From: Sphingorhabdus sp. EL138
GTDB taxonomy: Bacteria > Pseudomonadota > Alphaproteobacteria > Sphingomonadales > Sphingomonadaceae
DNA length: 64,000 bases
Reading direction: 5' to 3'
Assembly (NCBI RefSeq): GCF_900258045.1
Contig: NZ_OGVD01000002.1
Span: 496,001-560,000 of the forward strand
Position 1 is the first letter of the stretch. Every line of letters begins with the position of its first letter. Made by a program: the position numbers and the translations under genes. This document shows positions 45,664-54,791 of the stretch, piece by piece. Below the pieces are notes generated by a model. That model saw only the letters and a program-made list of their open reading frames with translations. It searched no databases and was not told the DNA's origin.

Positions 45664-46257
45664 ATGAGAACAGCGACCATAGAGCGAAATACCAAGGAAA
45701 CCGAGATTTTCGTCGAGTTGAATCTGGATGGAACCGGGCAATATGACGTGTCGACCGGCATCGGTTTTCTCGACCATATGATCGAGCAATTCTCGCGCCA
45801 TTCGCTGATTGACCTGAGGCTGAGGGTCAAAGGGGACCTGCATGTTGATCAGCACCACACGACTGAAGATAGCGCCATTGCGGTGGGACAAGCCATTGGT
45901 CAGGCGCTGGGCGACAAGGCCGGGATTGTGCGCTATGGCAGTACCTATTCGCCGATGGACGAGACATTGAGCCGCGTCGCACTGGATATTTCCGGTCGTC
46001 CATGGCTGGTCTGGAAAGCTGGATTTACGCAGGAGCGGCTAGGCGAAATGGATACGGAGCTGTTCAAGCACTGGTTCCACAGCGTTGCCGATGCGGCTGG
46101 CATCACGCTGCATATCGAGCTGCTCTATGGTGAAAATAACCATCATATAGCTGAGAGTATCTTCAAAGGCTTTGCCCGGGCGATGCGCCAGGCGGTTGAG
46201 CGCGACCCGCGCAAAGGGGACGCTATTCCTTCGACCAAAGGCCAGCTTGGTGGCTGA
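45664..46257 (+). CDS. hisB: Imidazoleglycerol-phosphate dehydratase
   Basis: 197 residues, monofunctional form. Metal-binding His patterns [13 protein letters not shown] and DQHHTTED and the second half [23 protein letters not shown] are intact. Sixth step of histidine synthesis. First gene of hisB-H-A-F; hisH starts at a GTG inside its last codons. Confidence 0.96.
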   Translation: MRTATIERNTKETEIFVELNLDGTGQYDVSTGIGFLDHMIEQFSRHSLIDLRLRVKGDLHVDQHHTTEDSAIAVGQAIGQALGDKAGIVRYGSTYSPMDETLSRVALDISGRPWLVWKAGFTQERLGEMDTELFKHWFHSVADAAGITLHIELLYGENNHHIAESIFKGFARAMRQAVERDPRKGDAIPSTKGQLGG

Positions 46258-46870
46258 AACCATAGCGCTTATCGATTTCGGCGCCGGTAATTTACACAGC
46301 GTGCATAATGCACTCAAGGCAACTGGCGCGTCCGGCGTTGTTGTGACCTCTGACCCAGAAGTAGTCGCTGCGTCGGATCGTATTGTTTTGCCGGGTGTCG
46401 GAGCTTTTGGTGCCTGTCGCGATGCCTTGGCGGGCATTGATGGGATGATTACGGCGCTCGAGCAAAGGGTGCGGCAAGAGGGCGCACCGTTTCTGGGTAT
46501 CTGCGTCGGCATGCAATTGCTCGCCGACAAGGGTATAGAATTTGGCGAGCATCAAGGGCTTGGCTGGATTGGCGGCACGGTCCACGCGATCGAAGCGCCT
46601 TCTGCGGACATCAAAATTCCGCATATGGGCTGGAATGATGTAACCCCCACGACGGGCCATGATTTATTGGAAGTCGGCGAGGCCTATTATCTCCACGGTT
46701 ATCATTTTGACGCTGCCAACGCCGCCGACATTTTCGCAACAACCTTTCATGGCAGAACGCTGGTTTCTGCCATAGGCCGCGACAATATTGTCGGTGTGCA
46801 ATTTCATCCGGAAAAAAGTCAGGCCTATGGGCTGGCCTTCCTGAAACGCTTTTTGGAGTGGAAACCATGA
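46250..46870 (+). CDS. hisH: Imidazole glycerol phosphate synthase glutaminase subunit
   Basis: 206 residues from a GTG at 46250 ([16 protein letters not shown] follows at once, as in other HisH); the longer frame to 46172 is out of family. Catalytic Cys in [15 protein letters not shown] and His-Glu in VQFHPEKSQ. Supplies ammonia to HisF. Overlaps hisB by 8 bp and hisA by 4 bp (ATGA). Confidence 0.95.
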   Translation: MAETIALIDFGAGNLHSVHNALKATGASGVVVTSDPEVVAASDRIVLPGVGAFGACRDALAGIDGMITALEQRVRQEGAPFLGICVGMQLLADKGIEFGEHQGLGWIGGTVHAIEAPSADIKIPHMGWNDVTPTTGHDLLEVGEAYYLHGYHFDAANAADIFATTFHGRTLVSAIGRDNIVGVQFHPEKSQAYGLAFLKRFLEWKP

Positions 46871-47592
46871 TTGTTTTTCCTGCCATTGATCTGAAATCCG
46901 GCGAGGTCGTGCGCTTGGCCGAGGGGGATATGGATCGCGCTACCGTCTATGGTGACAATCCTGCGGAACAGGCGGGTCTGTTCGCGGAGGCAGGCGCCGA
47001 GCATATTCATGTTGTCGACCTCGACGGAGCTTTTGCCGGATCCCCGCGCAATGCAGAAGCGGTTGAAGCGATTGTCGGCAGCTTCCCCGGCTATGTGCAA
47101 CTGGGCGGTGGGATCAGGAACAGAGAAACCGTGGAGCGCTGGTTCGAACTGGGTGTGGCGCGGTTAGTCATTGGAACGGCGGCGCTGAAAGACCCGGAAT
47201 TTGTGCGCGATATGGCGAAGGAATATGAAGGCGGCATCGTCGTTGCAGTCGATGCGCGGGACGGCATGGTAGCCACGGAAGGCTGGGCCGATGTATCGAA
47301 AGTCAGTGTGAGAGATATGGCACGGCGCTTTGAGGATGCCGGAGTCGCGTCTCTTCTGTTCACGGATGTGGGCCGCGACGGTATGCTGACTGGATGCAAT
47401 ATTGAAGCGACTGTCGATCTGGCACGCTCAGTCGATATTCCCGTGATCGCCAGTGGCGGGGTAAAGGGTCTCGATGATGTTCATATGCTCAGCCAGTTTA
47501 CACAGGATGGCATTGAGGGCGTGATTACCGGCCGGGCGCTCTACGACGGGCGGCTGGATCTTGCGACGGCCATTGCTATGGCGAATCGGTAG
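46867..47592 (+). CDS. hisA: ProFAR isomerase
   Basis: 241 residues from the ATG at 46867 ([17 protein letters not shown]). Beta/alpha-barrel with catalytic Asp near residue 8 and Asp in VAVDARDG and VGRDGMLTG. Fourth step of histidine synthesis. The start overlaps the hisH stop, and hisF begins 2 bp after its stop. Confidence 0.96.
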   Translation: MIVFPAIDLKSGEVVRLAEGDMDRATVYGDNPAEQAGLFAEAGAEHIHVVDLDGAFAGSPRNAEAVEAIVGSFPGYVQLGGGIRNRETVERWFELGVARLVIGTAALKDPEFVRDMAKEYEGGIVVAVDARDGMVATEGWADVSKVSVRDMARRFEDAGVASLLFTDVGRDGMLTGCNIEATVDLARSVDIPVIASGGVKGLDDVHMLSQFTQDGIEGVITGRALYDGRLDLATAIAMANR

Positions 47593-47594
47593 AC

Positions 47595-48362
47595 ATGACC
47601 GTCCGTATCCGCGTCATACCCTGCCTCGACGTTGCCGATGGCCGCGTCGTCAAGGGCGTCAATTTTGTTGACCTGAAAGATGCTGGTGATCCGGTGGAGC
47701 AGGCGCGAGCCTATGACGCCGCGGGTGCGGATGAGCTTTGCTTTCTAGATATAGGTGCAAGCCATGAAAAGCGTGATACGATTATCGATGTGGTGCGGCG
47801 GACCGCCGAAGTCTGTTTCATGCCTGTCACAGTGGGCGGCGGCGTAAGAACGGCGGATGATGCCCGCGCGTTGCTCATGGCCGGGGCCGACAAGGTTGCG
47901 GTAAACAGCGCGGCCGTTTCGCGGCCCGAAGTGGTCAGTGATATAGCGGGCCGTTTCGGAAGCCAGTGCATGGTGGCCTCAATCGACGCGCGGCAGGTTG
48001 ACGAAGGACGCTGGGAAATATTCACCCATGGCGGGCGTACGCCCACCGGCATTGACGCCCTGGAACACGCCGTGCGCATGGCGGAGCTGGGGGCAGGGGA
48101 GTTGCTCGTCACCTCCATGGATCGTGATGGTACACGTGATGGTTATGATCTGTCTCTAACCAGGGCCATTGCCGATGCTGTGTCCATTCCCGTGGTTGCT
48201 AGCGGCGGGGTAGGAAATCTCGATCATATGGTCGACGGTGTGATCAAGGGCGGTGCCAATGCAGTGCTCGCTGCCTCGATTTTCCATTTTGGACAGCACA
48301 GTATATCGGAGGCACATGATGCCCTTCGTGCTGCCGGACTGCCTGCACGCGGCAGTAGTTAA
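47595..48362 (+). CDS. hisF: Imidazole glycerol phosphate synthase cyclase subunit
   Basis: 255 residues. [21 protein letters not shown] and later [13 protein letters not shown] are the paired barrel motifs with the two catalytic Asp. Works with HisH. In relatives hisE follows directly; here two PEP-CTERM genes come between, and no terminator is visible after hisF. Confidence 0.96.
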   Translation: MTVRIRVIPCLDVADGRVVKGVNFVDLKDAGDPVEQARAYDAAGADELCFLDIGASHEKRDTIIDVVRRTAEVCFMPVTVGGGVRTADDARALLMAGADKVAVNSAAVSRPEVVSDIAGRFGSQCMVASIDARQVDEGRWEIFTHGGRTPTGIDALEHAVRMAELGAGELLVTSMDRDGTRDGYDLSLTRAIADAVSIPVVASGGVGNLDHMVDGVIKGGANAVLAASIFHFGQHSISEAHDALRAAGLPARGSS

Positions 48363-48554
48363 GACATAGTCTGAAGTTGATCCAAACTGAGACAATCTGA
48401 AAAAAGACTTTGTTAACCATCTATTTTTACAAAATATTAATCCTGTTTTTGCATTAACGGTTTTTAAACCATTTGCCTGCTGATGGCAGTTAATGGTCTG
48501 CTTGAAACAGATAAGCCCACTCGGCAAATGAGGATTGGGCAGGTGAGGGATGAG

Positions 48555-49244
48555 ATGACAATTATTCGTACAGCATTGATTGGCACAATATCAGCTTTGA
48601 CTATAGCAGCGGTTCCGGCGCACGCCATTTATCCGATCCAGTCGAGCGATACGCAATCGCAGGGTGGAAAACGCGGTGGCTCCAGCGGTGGCAAAGGCGG
48701 ATCATCAGGTTTTGGTGGCAGCTCTGGCAGTTTCAGCTCAACCAGCACGGGCGGATCGACTTCGACATCGTCCGGTGGTTCTTCAACCAGCGGCGGTTCC
48801 ACATCAACCTCAACCGGCGGAACGACTTCTGGTTCGACATCGACTTCGAGCGGCAATTTCTCCAGCACATCGACAGGCGGATCGACCTCCACCTCTTCGG
48901 GCGCGATATCGACTTCGTCAGGCGGCGTTTCGACATCTACGGGGGGGGTATCAACTTCAACCGGCGGTGTTTCAACCTCCACCGGCGGCGTGTCTACTTC
49001 AACCGGTGGCTCATCCAGCTTTGGCGGATCGAGCAGTTCTTCGAGTTCCAGCAGTTCTTCCTCCAGCAGCTCATCCAGTAGCAGTTCTTCCAGTTTTGGC
49101 GGATCAACGGGCGGGCATCCTGGCGGTTCGACCGGTGGGACACCTGTTCCGGAACCGGGCGTCATGATCCTTTTCGGACTGGGTGCTGGCGGTCTCGCTG
49201 CCGGGCGTTTGATGCGGCGGCGCAAGAACAAGCAACCGGACTGA
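48555..49244 (+). CDS. PEP-CTERM protein, Ser/Thr/Gly repeat type
   Basis: 229 residues from the ATG at 48555; upstream in-frame codons to 48483 would ruin the signal peptide (about 1-24, ending PAHA). Almost the whole mature chain is low-complexity: GGSTSTSSGG-type units, four GGVSTSTG-like units near residues 125-150, then a poly-Ser run. The tail has the PEP-CTERM sorting form: VPEP, a hydrophobic helix and RRRKN. Such proteins are cut and moved to the surface by an exosortase, and the Ser/Thr-rich bodies are usually heavily glycosylated extracellular-matrix parts. A G8 run at 48941-48948 could slip. Terminator at 49271. Confidence 0.88.
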   Translation: MTIIRTALIGTISALTIAAVPAHAIYPIQSSDTQSQGGKRGGSSGGKGGSSGFGGSSGSFSSTSTGGSTSTSSGGSSTSGGSTSTSTGGTTSGSTSTSSGNFSSTSTGGSTSTSSGAISTSSGGVSTSTGGVSTSTGGVSTSTGGVSTSTGGSSSFGGSSSSSSSSSSSSSSSSSSSSSSFGGSTGGHPGGSTGGTPVPEPGVMILFGLGAGGLAAGRLMRRRKNKQPD

Positions 49245-49270
49245 CATTTCGAGCTCTATGGACTTTGAGG

Positions 49271-49294
49271 AAGGAGGCCGCGCTGCCTCCTTTT
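49271..49294 (+). terminator. Terminator after the first PEP-CTERM gene
   Basis: AAGGAGGC (49271-49278) and GCCTCCTT (49285-49292) with a 6-base loop and trailing T residues. Confidence 0.65.
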
Positions 49295-49434
49295 CTGCTT
49301 CCGATGTAGTGCCAGCGAGTGTCCCAATATGAGACAGAAGCAGTGATGGTTAATGTCGGTTTAACTTACAATTTTGGCATAGGCGAAAATCTGTTAACCA
49401 CTAAGGCTGTTGGTCACCGCAGATCCCGGGCTTT

Positions 49435-49449
49435 TGGCAGGAGATTTGC
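49435..49449 (+). promoter_or_regulatory. Sigma54 (-24/-12) promoter
   Basis: TGGCAGGAGATTTGC within TTGGCAGGAGATTTGCTT. GG (49436-49437) and GC (49448-49449) are separated by exactly 10 bp, and the context differs from TGGCACG-N4-TTGC at one position. Transcription should begin near 49461, 40 bp before the ATG at 49502. PEP-CTERM genes are reported to be under the PrsK/PrsR sigma54 system in some bacteria, which fits. Confidence 0.65.
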
Positions 49450-49501
49450 TTAACTTGTCTATCAACTGTTTTTGATTTTCCGCCATACCCCGGGGGCAAG
49501 T

Positions 49502-49783
49502 ATGAAATTGATGAAACTAACCATATTGGCTGGCGCGGCGGCGATGGTTTTGGCCGCCAGCCCCGCTGCAGCGTTAGGGTATATCGATGGCGAAGGCGGG
49601 CACGAGGCGTCAACGAGTTTGACCAGCTCTGCTGAAACCTTATCAACCAGTTCTTCTCCCAACAGTTCTTCATCAGCTGGCATAAAGATTCCGGAACCAT
49701 CCAATATATTCATGCTGGCACTAGGCATTGCTGGCCTTGTTGCAGGGCGTTACGCGGCGCGGAAAAGGCGCGATAGGTTTTAA
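49502..49783 (+). CDS. Small PEP-CTERM protein
   Basis: 93 residues from the ATG at 49502 with GGGGGCAAG upstream. Signal peptide (about 1-24, ending AAA), a short Ser/Thr-rich body (about 25-58) with almost no other features, and the C-terminal sorting signal IPEPSNIFMLALG followed by a helix and RYAARKRRDRF. Its body is only about 35 residues, so it is unlikely to be an enzyme; it resembles small surface or matrix proteins of the exosortase class. Preceded by a sigma54 promoter and followed by a terminator, so it is an independent unit between hisF and hisE. Confidence 0.85.
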   Translation: MKLMKLTILAGAAAMVLAASPAAALGYIDGEGGHEASTSLTSSAETLSTSSSPNSSSSAGIKIPEPSNIFMLALGIAGLVAGRYAARKRRDRF

Positions 49784-49830
49784 CAGTTCGTCACCATTGG
49801 CGCGCAGATCCTGGATCTCGCTGCGCCATG

Positions 49831-49871
49831 AAAGGGCCGTCATCGGGGGATTAGACGGCCCTTTCCTTTTG
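49831..49871 (+). terminator. Strong terminator before hisE
   Basis: AAAGGGCCGTC (49831-49841) pairs perfectly with GACGGCCCTTT (49854-49864) and a T-rich run follows. Transcripts from the PEP-CTERM gene should end here, so hisE needs its own promoter. Confidence 0.8.
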
Positions 49872-49937
49872 GATAATCGGTATCGGCATGCTGCAAAGGC
49901 TTGACGCCTGTCCCCTTGCTCGCGCAAACGAGCGCTC

Positions 49938-50255
49938 ATGACTGATATTTTGCAAAAGCTGGAAGCCACCATTCGCCAGCGCCGCGATGCTGATCCGACA
50001 AGTAGCTATGTTGCCAGCCTGCACGCAAAAGGCCGTGCCAAAATGGCTGAAAAGCTTGGCGAGGAAGCGGTCGAAGCAGTTATCGCAGCGGTGCAGGACG
50101 ATAAAACGGAGATGACAGGAGAAGCAGCCGACGTGCTGTTTCATCTGATGGTGTTGCTCGCCGATATGGACTTGTCCATTGATGATGTGCTGGCCGAACT
50201 GGCCCGCCGCGAAGGCCTGTCTGGCATAGCTGAAAAAGCCTCAAGAAAGGACTGA
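49938..50255 (+). CDS. hisE: Phosphoribosyl-ATP pyrophosphatase
   Basis: 105 residues. MazG-like helical pyrophosphohydrolase with EKLGEEAVEAVIAAVQDD and EAADVLFHLMVLLAD, which carry the metal-binding Glu and Asp. Second step of histidine synthesis. Cotranscribed with the HIT gene (3-bp gap). Confidence 0.95.
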   Translation: MTDILQKLEATIRQRRDADPTSSYVASLHAKGRAKMAEKLGEEAVEAVIAAVQDDKTEMTGEAADVLFHLMVLLADMDLSIDDVLAELARREGLSGIAEKASRKD

Positions 50256-50258
50256 TCC

Positions 50259-50639
50259 ATGGCGATTGATGCAACCGAGCCTTATGATGATGACAATATT
50301 TTCGCCAAGATCCTGCGCGGGGAAATACCTAACAAGACGGTTTATGAGGATGACCATGTTCTCGCCTTTCACGATATCAATCCACAGGCGCCGCATCACA
50401 TATTGGTAATTCCAAAGGGCAAATATGTCAGTTGGGATGATTTTTCAGCAAAGGCCAGCGAGGCGGAAATCGCAGGCTTTGTCCGCGGTGTCGGTCATGT
50501 CGCTCGGGTAGCCGGGATGGTTGAGCCCGGTTATCGGTTGCTCGCCAATATCGGACATGACGGGCATCAGGAAGTGCCACATCTCCATGTGCATATATTC
50601 GCCGGAAAACCACTTGGCCCGATGTTGATGAGACGCTAG
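50259..50639 (+). CDS. HIT-family hydrolase (HinT-like)
   Basis: 126 residues. The histidine triad is PHLHVHIFAGK near residue 107, with the usual N-terminal IFAKILRGEIPNKTVYED. HinT-type enzymes cleave purine nucleoside phosphoramidates. In several alphaproteobacteria this gene follows hisE, as here. Confidence 0.93.
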   Translation: MAIDATEPYDDDNIFAKILRGEIPNKTVYEDDHVLAFHDINPQAPHHILVIPKGKYVSWDDFSAKASEAEIAGFVRGVGHVARVAGMVEPGYRLLANIGHDGHQEVPHLHVHIFAGKPLGPMLMRR

Positions 50640-50697
50640 ACACAAGAGAAACCAAGTCGCTTAAACAGCGCACAGAGTATTTAGGGGAGTTTCGGAT

Positions 50698-52131
50698 ATG
50701 GCAGGATCAGCAGCACCGGGTGGAGAAGGCTGGTCGTCGAGATGGGCCTTTGTGCTCGCGGCGGTCGGTGCAGCAGTCGGCCTTGGCAATATCTGGCGGT
50801 TTCCTACCCTGGCGGGGGAAAATGGCGGGGGTGCGTTTGTGCTCGTCTACATCGGATGCATTGTTTTGATCGGCCTGCCGATGGTGCTTTCCGAGATATT
50901 GATCGGTCGCCATGGACGTAGCGATGCCTTTCATAGTGTGGTCAAAGTCGCGGAAGATTCGAATGTCAGCAAAAACTGGGGCGTGTTCGGTGGTATTGGA
51001 ATACTCAGCGCTTTTCTGATCCTGACTTTTTACAGCGTCGTAGCGGGCTGGGTGCTTTACTATGTCGGGGTGATGGGCGGCGATTTTCTGGGCGCGCTCT
51101 TTTCCGGCGACCCGTTTGCCGGCGCGCTCGCATCTGAAAACCCAGAGTCCATACCTGGCAGAATGACCGACCTTTTCGGCAATATCCCGCTGCTGCTGGG
51201 TATGCACACTCTGTTCATGATATTGACGATCTGGATCGTTGCACGTGGCGTCACGGATGGAATTGAAAAAGCGGCGACTTATCTGATGCCGACATTTTTC
51301 GTTCTGTTGGTGCTGATTACGCTTTATGGTGCCTTTACCGGTGAATTTGCAAAGGCCCTGGCCTTTCTGTTCACCCCGGATTTCAGCAAATTGACGCCCT
51401 CCGTTATTAACGATGCGCTCGGACAAGCCCTGTTCTCGATGAGTGTCGCGTCTGCTGCGCTGATTACTTATGGCGGCTATGTATCCAAGGAAACCAGGCT
51501 GGCCCCCACCGCTGGTATGATTGCCTTTGCAGATACCGGCGTTGCCCTGCTCGCGGGCTTGATGATCTTCCCGATTGTCTTTGCAGTGGGCTTGGATGCT
51601 GCCGCAGGACCGACACTGGTTTTCCAGTCACTACCAATTGCTTTTCACACCATGCCAGCCGGTTCGTTGGTTGGGTTGTTATTCTTCGTCCTGATTTTTT
51701 TTGCTGCCCTGACCAGTTCGATTTCCTTGCTGGAAGGCGTGGTCGCCTGGGCAATGCGCAGATTTGAATGGAGCCGCGCTGCCACGGCTTGGCTATTTGG
51801 CGGATTTGTATTCCTTATCGGGGTGGCCTGTGCACTGTCTCTCAATGTCTGGAGCGATGTCCGGTTGCTTGGTTTCTGGCCGATGTTCGAAGAAAAGAAT
51901 ATTTTCGATACGATTGATGACTTTGTTTCCAAAATACTGCTGCCGACGACGGCCTTTCTGACGGCCGTATTCATCGGCTGGCGTGCGGACAAGAAGCTGG
52001 TTGAGGCGGAAACAGGACTGGAAGGTTCCCTGTTCGGAATCTATCGTTTCCTGGTGGCGTGGTTGGCTCCGATCGGCGTGCTGCTGATTTTTGTCTTCGC
52101 GGTGTTTCCGAACCTGGTCGGTCAAGGATAG
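50698..52131 (+). CDS. Sodium:neurotransmitter symporter (SNF) family transporter
   Basis: 477 residues, about 12 membrane helices, of the LeuT fold. Signature near residue 25: AVGAAVGLGNIWRFP, then GGGAFVLVYI. Bacterial members take up amino acids or related compounds with Na+. The start ATG at 50698 has GGGGAG. The next gene, yacG, begins 3 bp after the stop. Confidence 0.93.
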   Translation: MAGSAAPGGEGWSSRWAFVLAAVGAAVGLGNIWRFPTLAGENGGGAFVLVYIGCIVLIGLPMVLSEILIGRHGRSDAFHSVVKVAEDSNVSKNWGVFGGIGILSAFLILTFYSVVAGWVLYYVGVMGGDFLGALFSGDPFAGALASENPESIPGRMTDLFGNIPLLLGMHTLFMILTIWIVARGVTDGIEKAATYLMPTFFVLLVLITLYGAFTGEFAKALAFLFTPDFSKLTPSVINDALGQALFSMSVASAALITYGGYVSKETRLAPTAGMIAFADTGVALLAGLMIFPIVFAVGLDAAAGPTLVFQSLPIAFHTMPAGSLVGLLFFVLIFFAALTSSISLLEGVVAWAMRRFEWSRAATAWLFGGFVFLIGVACALSLNVWSDVRLLGFWPMFEEKNIFDTIDDFVSKILLPTTAFLTAVFIGWRADKKLVEAETGLEGSLFGIYRFLVAWLAPIGVLLIFVFAVFPNLVGQG

Positions 52132-52134
52132 GCA

Positions 52135-52338
52135 GTGGCTGGAGTAAAACAATCAAAATGCCCGGTATGCCGCAAGCCGAAGTCGGTGGATTTCGCGCCG
52201 TTCTGTAGTGCAGGCTGCAAAGATCGCGATTTGCTCCAATGGCTGGGCGAGGGGTATAAAGTCCCCGGACCGCCGGTTTCACCCGATCAACTGGCCGATC
52301 ATTTTGCGGGAGAATCAGGCCGTGATGGAGAGTCCTGA
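52135..52338 (+). CDS. yacG: DNA gyrase inhibitor YacG
   Basis: 67 residues from a GTG. Zinc site C-x2-C and C-x3-C in CPVCRKPKSVDF and FCSAGCKDRDLLQWL. YacG binds gyrase B and inhibits it. It may be cotranscribed with the SNF transporter, with 3 bp between them. Confidence 0.9.
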   Translation: MAGVKQSKCPVCRKPKSVDFAPFCSAGCKDRDLLQWLGEGYKVPGPPVSPDQLADHFAGESGRDGES

Positions 52339-52436
52339 ACCAGTGCAATAAAACCGCCATTTTTGGGGTGGACAAGCCATGCAAGCCCCGACTATAGCGA
52401 CGCTTCCAATTCGGCGGGAACAACATCCCGCCCGTT

Positions 52437-52512
52437 GCCCGAATAGCTCAGTTGGTAGAGCAAGCGACTGAAAATCGCTGTGTCGGTGGTTCGAATCCGC
52501 CTTCGGGCACCA
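52437..52512 (+). tRNA. tRNA-Phe (GAA)
   Basis: Full cloverleaf: acceptor GCCCGAA/TTCGGGC, anticodon stem AGCGA/TCGCT around loop CTGAAAA with anticodon GAA (52470-52472), T-arm GGTGG TTCGAAT CCGCC, and encoded CCA. It marks the edge of the accessory region, whose recombinase ends 200 bp downstream. No duplicate of its 3' end was seen in the window. Confidence 0.97.
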
Positions 52513-52557
52513 CTTTTTTCCCAAGATTTCAAAGTTTCGCGCACGGCGCGCAGTATG

Positions 52558-52577
52558 AGGGATTTATCCCTATTTTT
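52558..52577 (+). terminator. Weak terminator after tRNA-Phe
   Basis: AGGGA-TTTA-TCCCT followed by ATTTTT. The stem is short. Nothing else is recognisable in 52513-52714. Confidence 0.4.
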
Positions 52578-52714
52578 CGGTTAGTTAGCAGGTAGCGAGG
52601 CTTGAGGTTTGTCGCGAGAGACCATTTGGCAGCCGCGATATTGAGGCAAAATAGCTAAGTGTCTCGATGGCCCAAATATTGGAGTCCAGATGCACATTTA
52701 GATTTCGGGAGTTT

Positions 52715-54340
52715 TTAAGCTGAAGTGAACCCAAACATTTTACGTTGATCGGCCCAGTCTAGTGGAATTTTGTTGATGCGCATGATCTTGCGTCCGGTGA
52801 GATCAGGTGGCTGTGTTCCATCGACTATCGCAGAGATAATATCGGGGGCCATGAAGCTTAACCTGACAAGCTGCTGCAAATGCCGCTGCTTGTAGTGATT
52901 GACCATCGGGGAGGGTATTCCTCGAACCAAAAGGTCCTGGGCGGCAAATGCATGAGCAATCAGTCTTAGCAGAACAGGATCTGGTTCGCGCTTGATTGGT
53001 CCATCGTCCGGTGCAATTGCCAATCTTACCTCTGAGCCTCTGCTGACCATTTTTGCTTTGATTGACAGCTTGATTGATTGCTCCTGATTGGGAGGTGTAA
53101 ACTCAATTTCGATTGCCCCCTTTTTTGCCGCAACACGAGCTCTCCAATCAAGCAACAATCTCCGTTGATCGCTGATAGACATTGCGGGAAGATCGATTGA
53201 GGTTTGGCGATCTCGATCTATCTGAGTTTCTAATTCTTGTGCGCCATCGACCTTGGAGAAGCGACATGTCCTGAGTTGCTTTGAGATTGCATTGATAACC
53301 AGATGTTCGACTTCCCCCGCAGGCATTCGCCATTTGGTTGATTTGTCTCCCGGTTGAGCGCGTGTGACATAATAGCGATACCGTTTTGATCCCTTGGTTG
53401 CATGAGCCGGTGTCATGGGTTTCCCATCTGGGTCTGTAATCATACCGGTCAATAAACTTGGATTGCGGCTTTGTTTCCCTAATGCGTTGTCCTTGCGATT
53501 AGTGCGAAAAATCGACTGGACGCGATCAAACAGCTCTTGGGTGATGACAGGCAGGTGGACTCCATCATAGATTTTGTCCTTGTGCCTCATTTTGCCGATA
53601 TAGACCGGATTCTGAAGAAGATGCGTCAGAGTGCCCGTCTTGAAGAATATGCCACCGACTTTCTTTCCGGTTTTCCACTTTCGTTCACGGGTTTTGATGC
53701 CTTCGGCGGCCAGTTCATCGACCAACTGAGGTACTGATTTGATCTGAGCATATCGCTCAAACATATGACGGACCGTTTTTGCTTCGGACTGATTGATCAC
53801 CAGCTGGCGATCCACAACATCATATCCAAAAGGTACGCCACCACCCATCCACATGCCCTTCTTCTTTGACGCAGCAACTTTGTCCCGGATCCGCTCGCCG
53901 GTGACTTCGCGTTCAAATTGCGCGAAAGACAGAAGCACATTCAAGGTCAATCGACCCATACTGGTGGTCGTGTTGAACGATTGGGTGACGCTGACAAAGC
54001 TGGCTTCATGTTCGTCCAGTATTTCAACGATCTTGGCAAAGTCGGCAAGACTGCGTGTCAGTCGATCTACTTTGTAAACGACAATGATATCGACTTTTCC
54101 TGCTTTCACATCATCCAACAACTGGGAGAGGGCAGGGCGGTCCATATTGCCGCCAGACCAACCGCCATCGTCATAGAGTTCAGGAACAGCTTCCCAACCT
54201 TCGCTGGCCTGGCTCAGTATATAGGCCGCACATGCCTCGCGCTGCGCATCGAGACTGTTAAAGTCCTGCTCCAGACCATCTTCGGTCGATTTGCGCGTGT
54301 AGATGGCGCAGCGCTTTCGAGTTTTTTTAGCTTCGGACAT
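52715..54340 (-). CDS. Large serine recombinase
   Basis: 541 residues. An N-terminal resolvase domain (1-150) has the nucleophile S18 in CAIYTRKSTEDGLEQDF and the usual helix VVYKVDRLTRSLADF. It is followed by a recombinase domain (GGGVPFGYDVVDRQL) and a zinc-ribbon-like or coiled-coil part. Large serine recombinases integrate phages and islands at specific att sites. The start overlaps the DUF2924 gene by 14 bp, and DUF3489, DUF2924 and recombinase form one operon on the minus strand. This trio recurs in alphaproteobacteria. It may be an integrase of an element now lost or still present; no att pair was identified. Confidence 0.92.
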   Translation of the reverse strand: MSEAKKTRKRCAIYTRKSTEDGLEQDFNSLDAQREACAAYILSQASEGWEAVPELYDDGGWSGGNMDRPALSQLLDDVKAGKVDIIVVYKVDRLTRSLADFAKIVEILDEHEASFVSVTQSFNTTTSMGRLTLNVLLSFAQFEREVTGERIRDKVAASKKKGMWMGGGVPFGYDVVDRQLVINQSEAKTVRHMFERYAQIKSVPQLVDELAAEGIKTRERKWKTGKKVGGIFFKTGTLTHLLQNPVYIGKMRHKDKIYDGVHLPVITQELFDRVQSIFRTNRKDNALGKQSRNPSLLTGMITDPDGKPMTPAHATKGSKRYRYYVTRAQPGDKSTKWRMPAGEVEHLVINAISKQLRTCRFSKVDGAQELETQIDRDRQTSIDLPAMSISDQRRLLLDWRARVAAKKGAIEIEFTPPNQEQSIKLSIKAKMVSRGSEVRLAIAPDDGPIKREPDPVLLRLIAHAFAAQDLLVRGIPSPMVNHYKQRHLQQLVRLSFMAPDIISAIVDGTQPPDLTGRKIMRINKIPLDWADQRKMFGFTSA

Positions 54341-54791
54341 CGGCTGGTACTTTCGGTTTGTAGCCGCTTCGCTTTTTCAATCCAAAGAAGCGTGGCCCTG
54401 ACCAATGCGCGCCCGTTATCTCGCGCGCAATATGACTGAGACTTGCATAACGCCGGCCTTCAAACTCAAAGCCATCATCGCAAACCAGCACATGATAGCT
54501 TTTATCATTCCATGATCGCACTAGCCTCGTACCGTTCTTCAAAGATATGCCGTGTGCGGGATCAGCTTTACCCGTTCGTTCGATACGATTTTGCAATCGT
54601 GCAATTTCTCGTTTGGTTACACCAGAGAGCCGGCCATGAACGCGCTCTTGCAATCGATTAGCGATTCCGCGTCGGAGTAGGTCGGGTCCGATATCGGGTG
54701 CAGAAGATCGAAAGGTATCTCGCCACATGGAACGCAGTCGGGCAGGGGGCATAGTTATGAGTTCAGCCAACTGCTGCTCGAGTCCGGTCAT
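54327..54791 (-). CDS. DUF2924 protein of the recombinase cassette
   Basis: 154 residues, basic. Contains LITMPPARLRSMWRDTFR, RNRIERTGKADPA and GTRLVRSWNDKSYHVLVCDD as in DUF2924, which is found next to serine recombinases in alphaproteobacteria. No activity is assigned; a role as DNA-binding helper is a guess. It shares 4 bp with DUF3489 (ATGA) and 14 bp with the recombinase. Confidence 0.85.
   Translation of the reverse strand: MTGLEQQLAELITMPPARLRSMWRDTFRSSAPDIGPDLLRRGIANRLQERVHGRLSGVTKREIARLQNRIERTGKADPAHGISLKNGTRLVRSWNDKSYHVLVCDDGFEFEGRRYASLSHIAREITGAHWSGPRFFGLKKRSGYKPKVPADVRS

Noticed and set aside
48555-49010. Repeats in the PEP-CTERM gene considered as a CRISPR-like array
   Set aside because: They are in-frame codon repeats without unique spacers, and no cas gene is present in the window.
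48629-49231. Long open frame of about 200 codons on the minus strand opposite the PEP-CTERM gene
   Set aside because: It is produced by the Ser/Thr/Gly repeat codons; composition is Pro/Glu/Val low-complexity and there is no start signal.
52437-52512. tRNA-Phe as the attachment site of the serine recombinase
   Set aside because: No direct repeat of the tRNA 3' end was found in the window, and large serine recombinases usually do not use tRNA genes.
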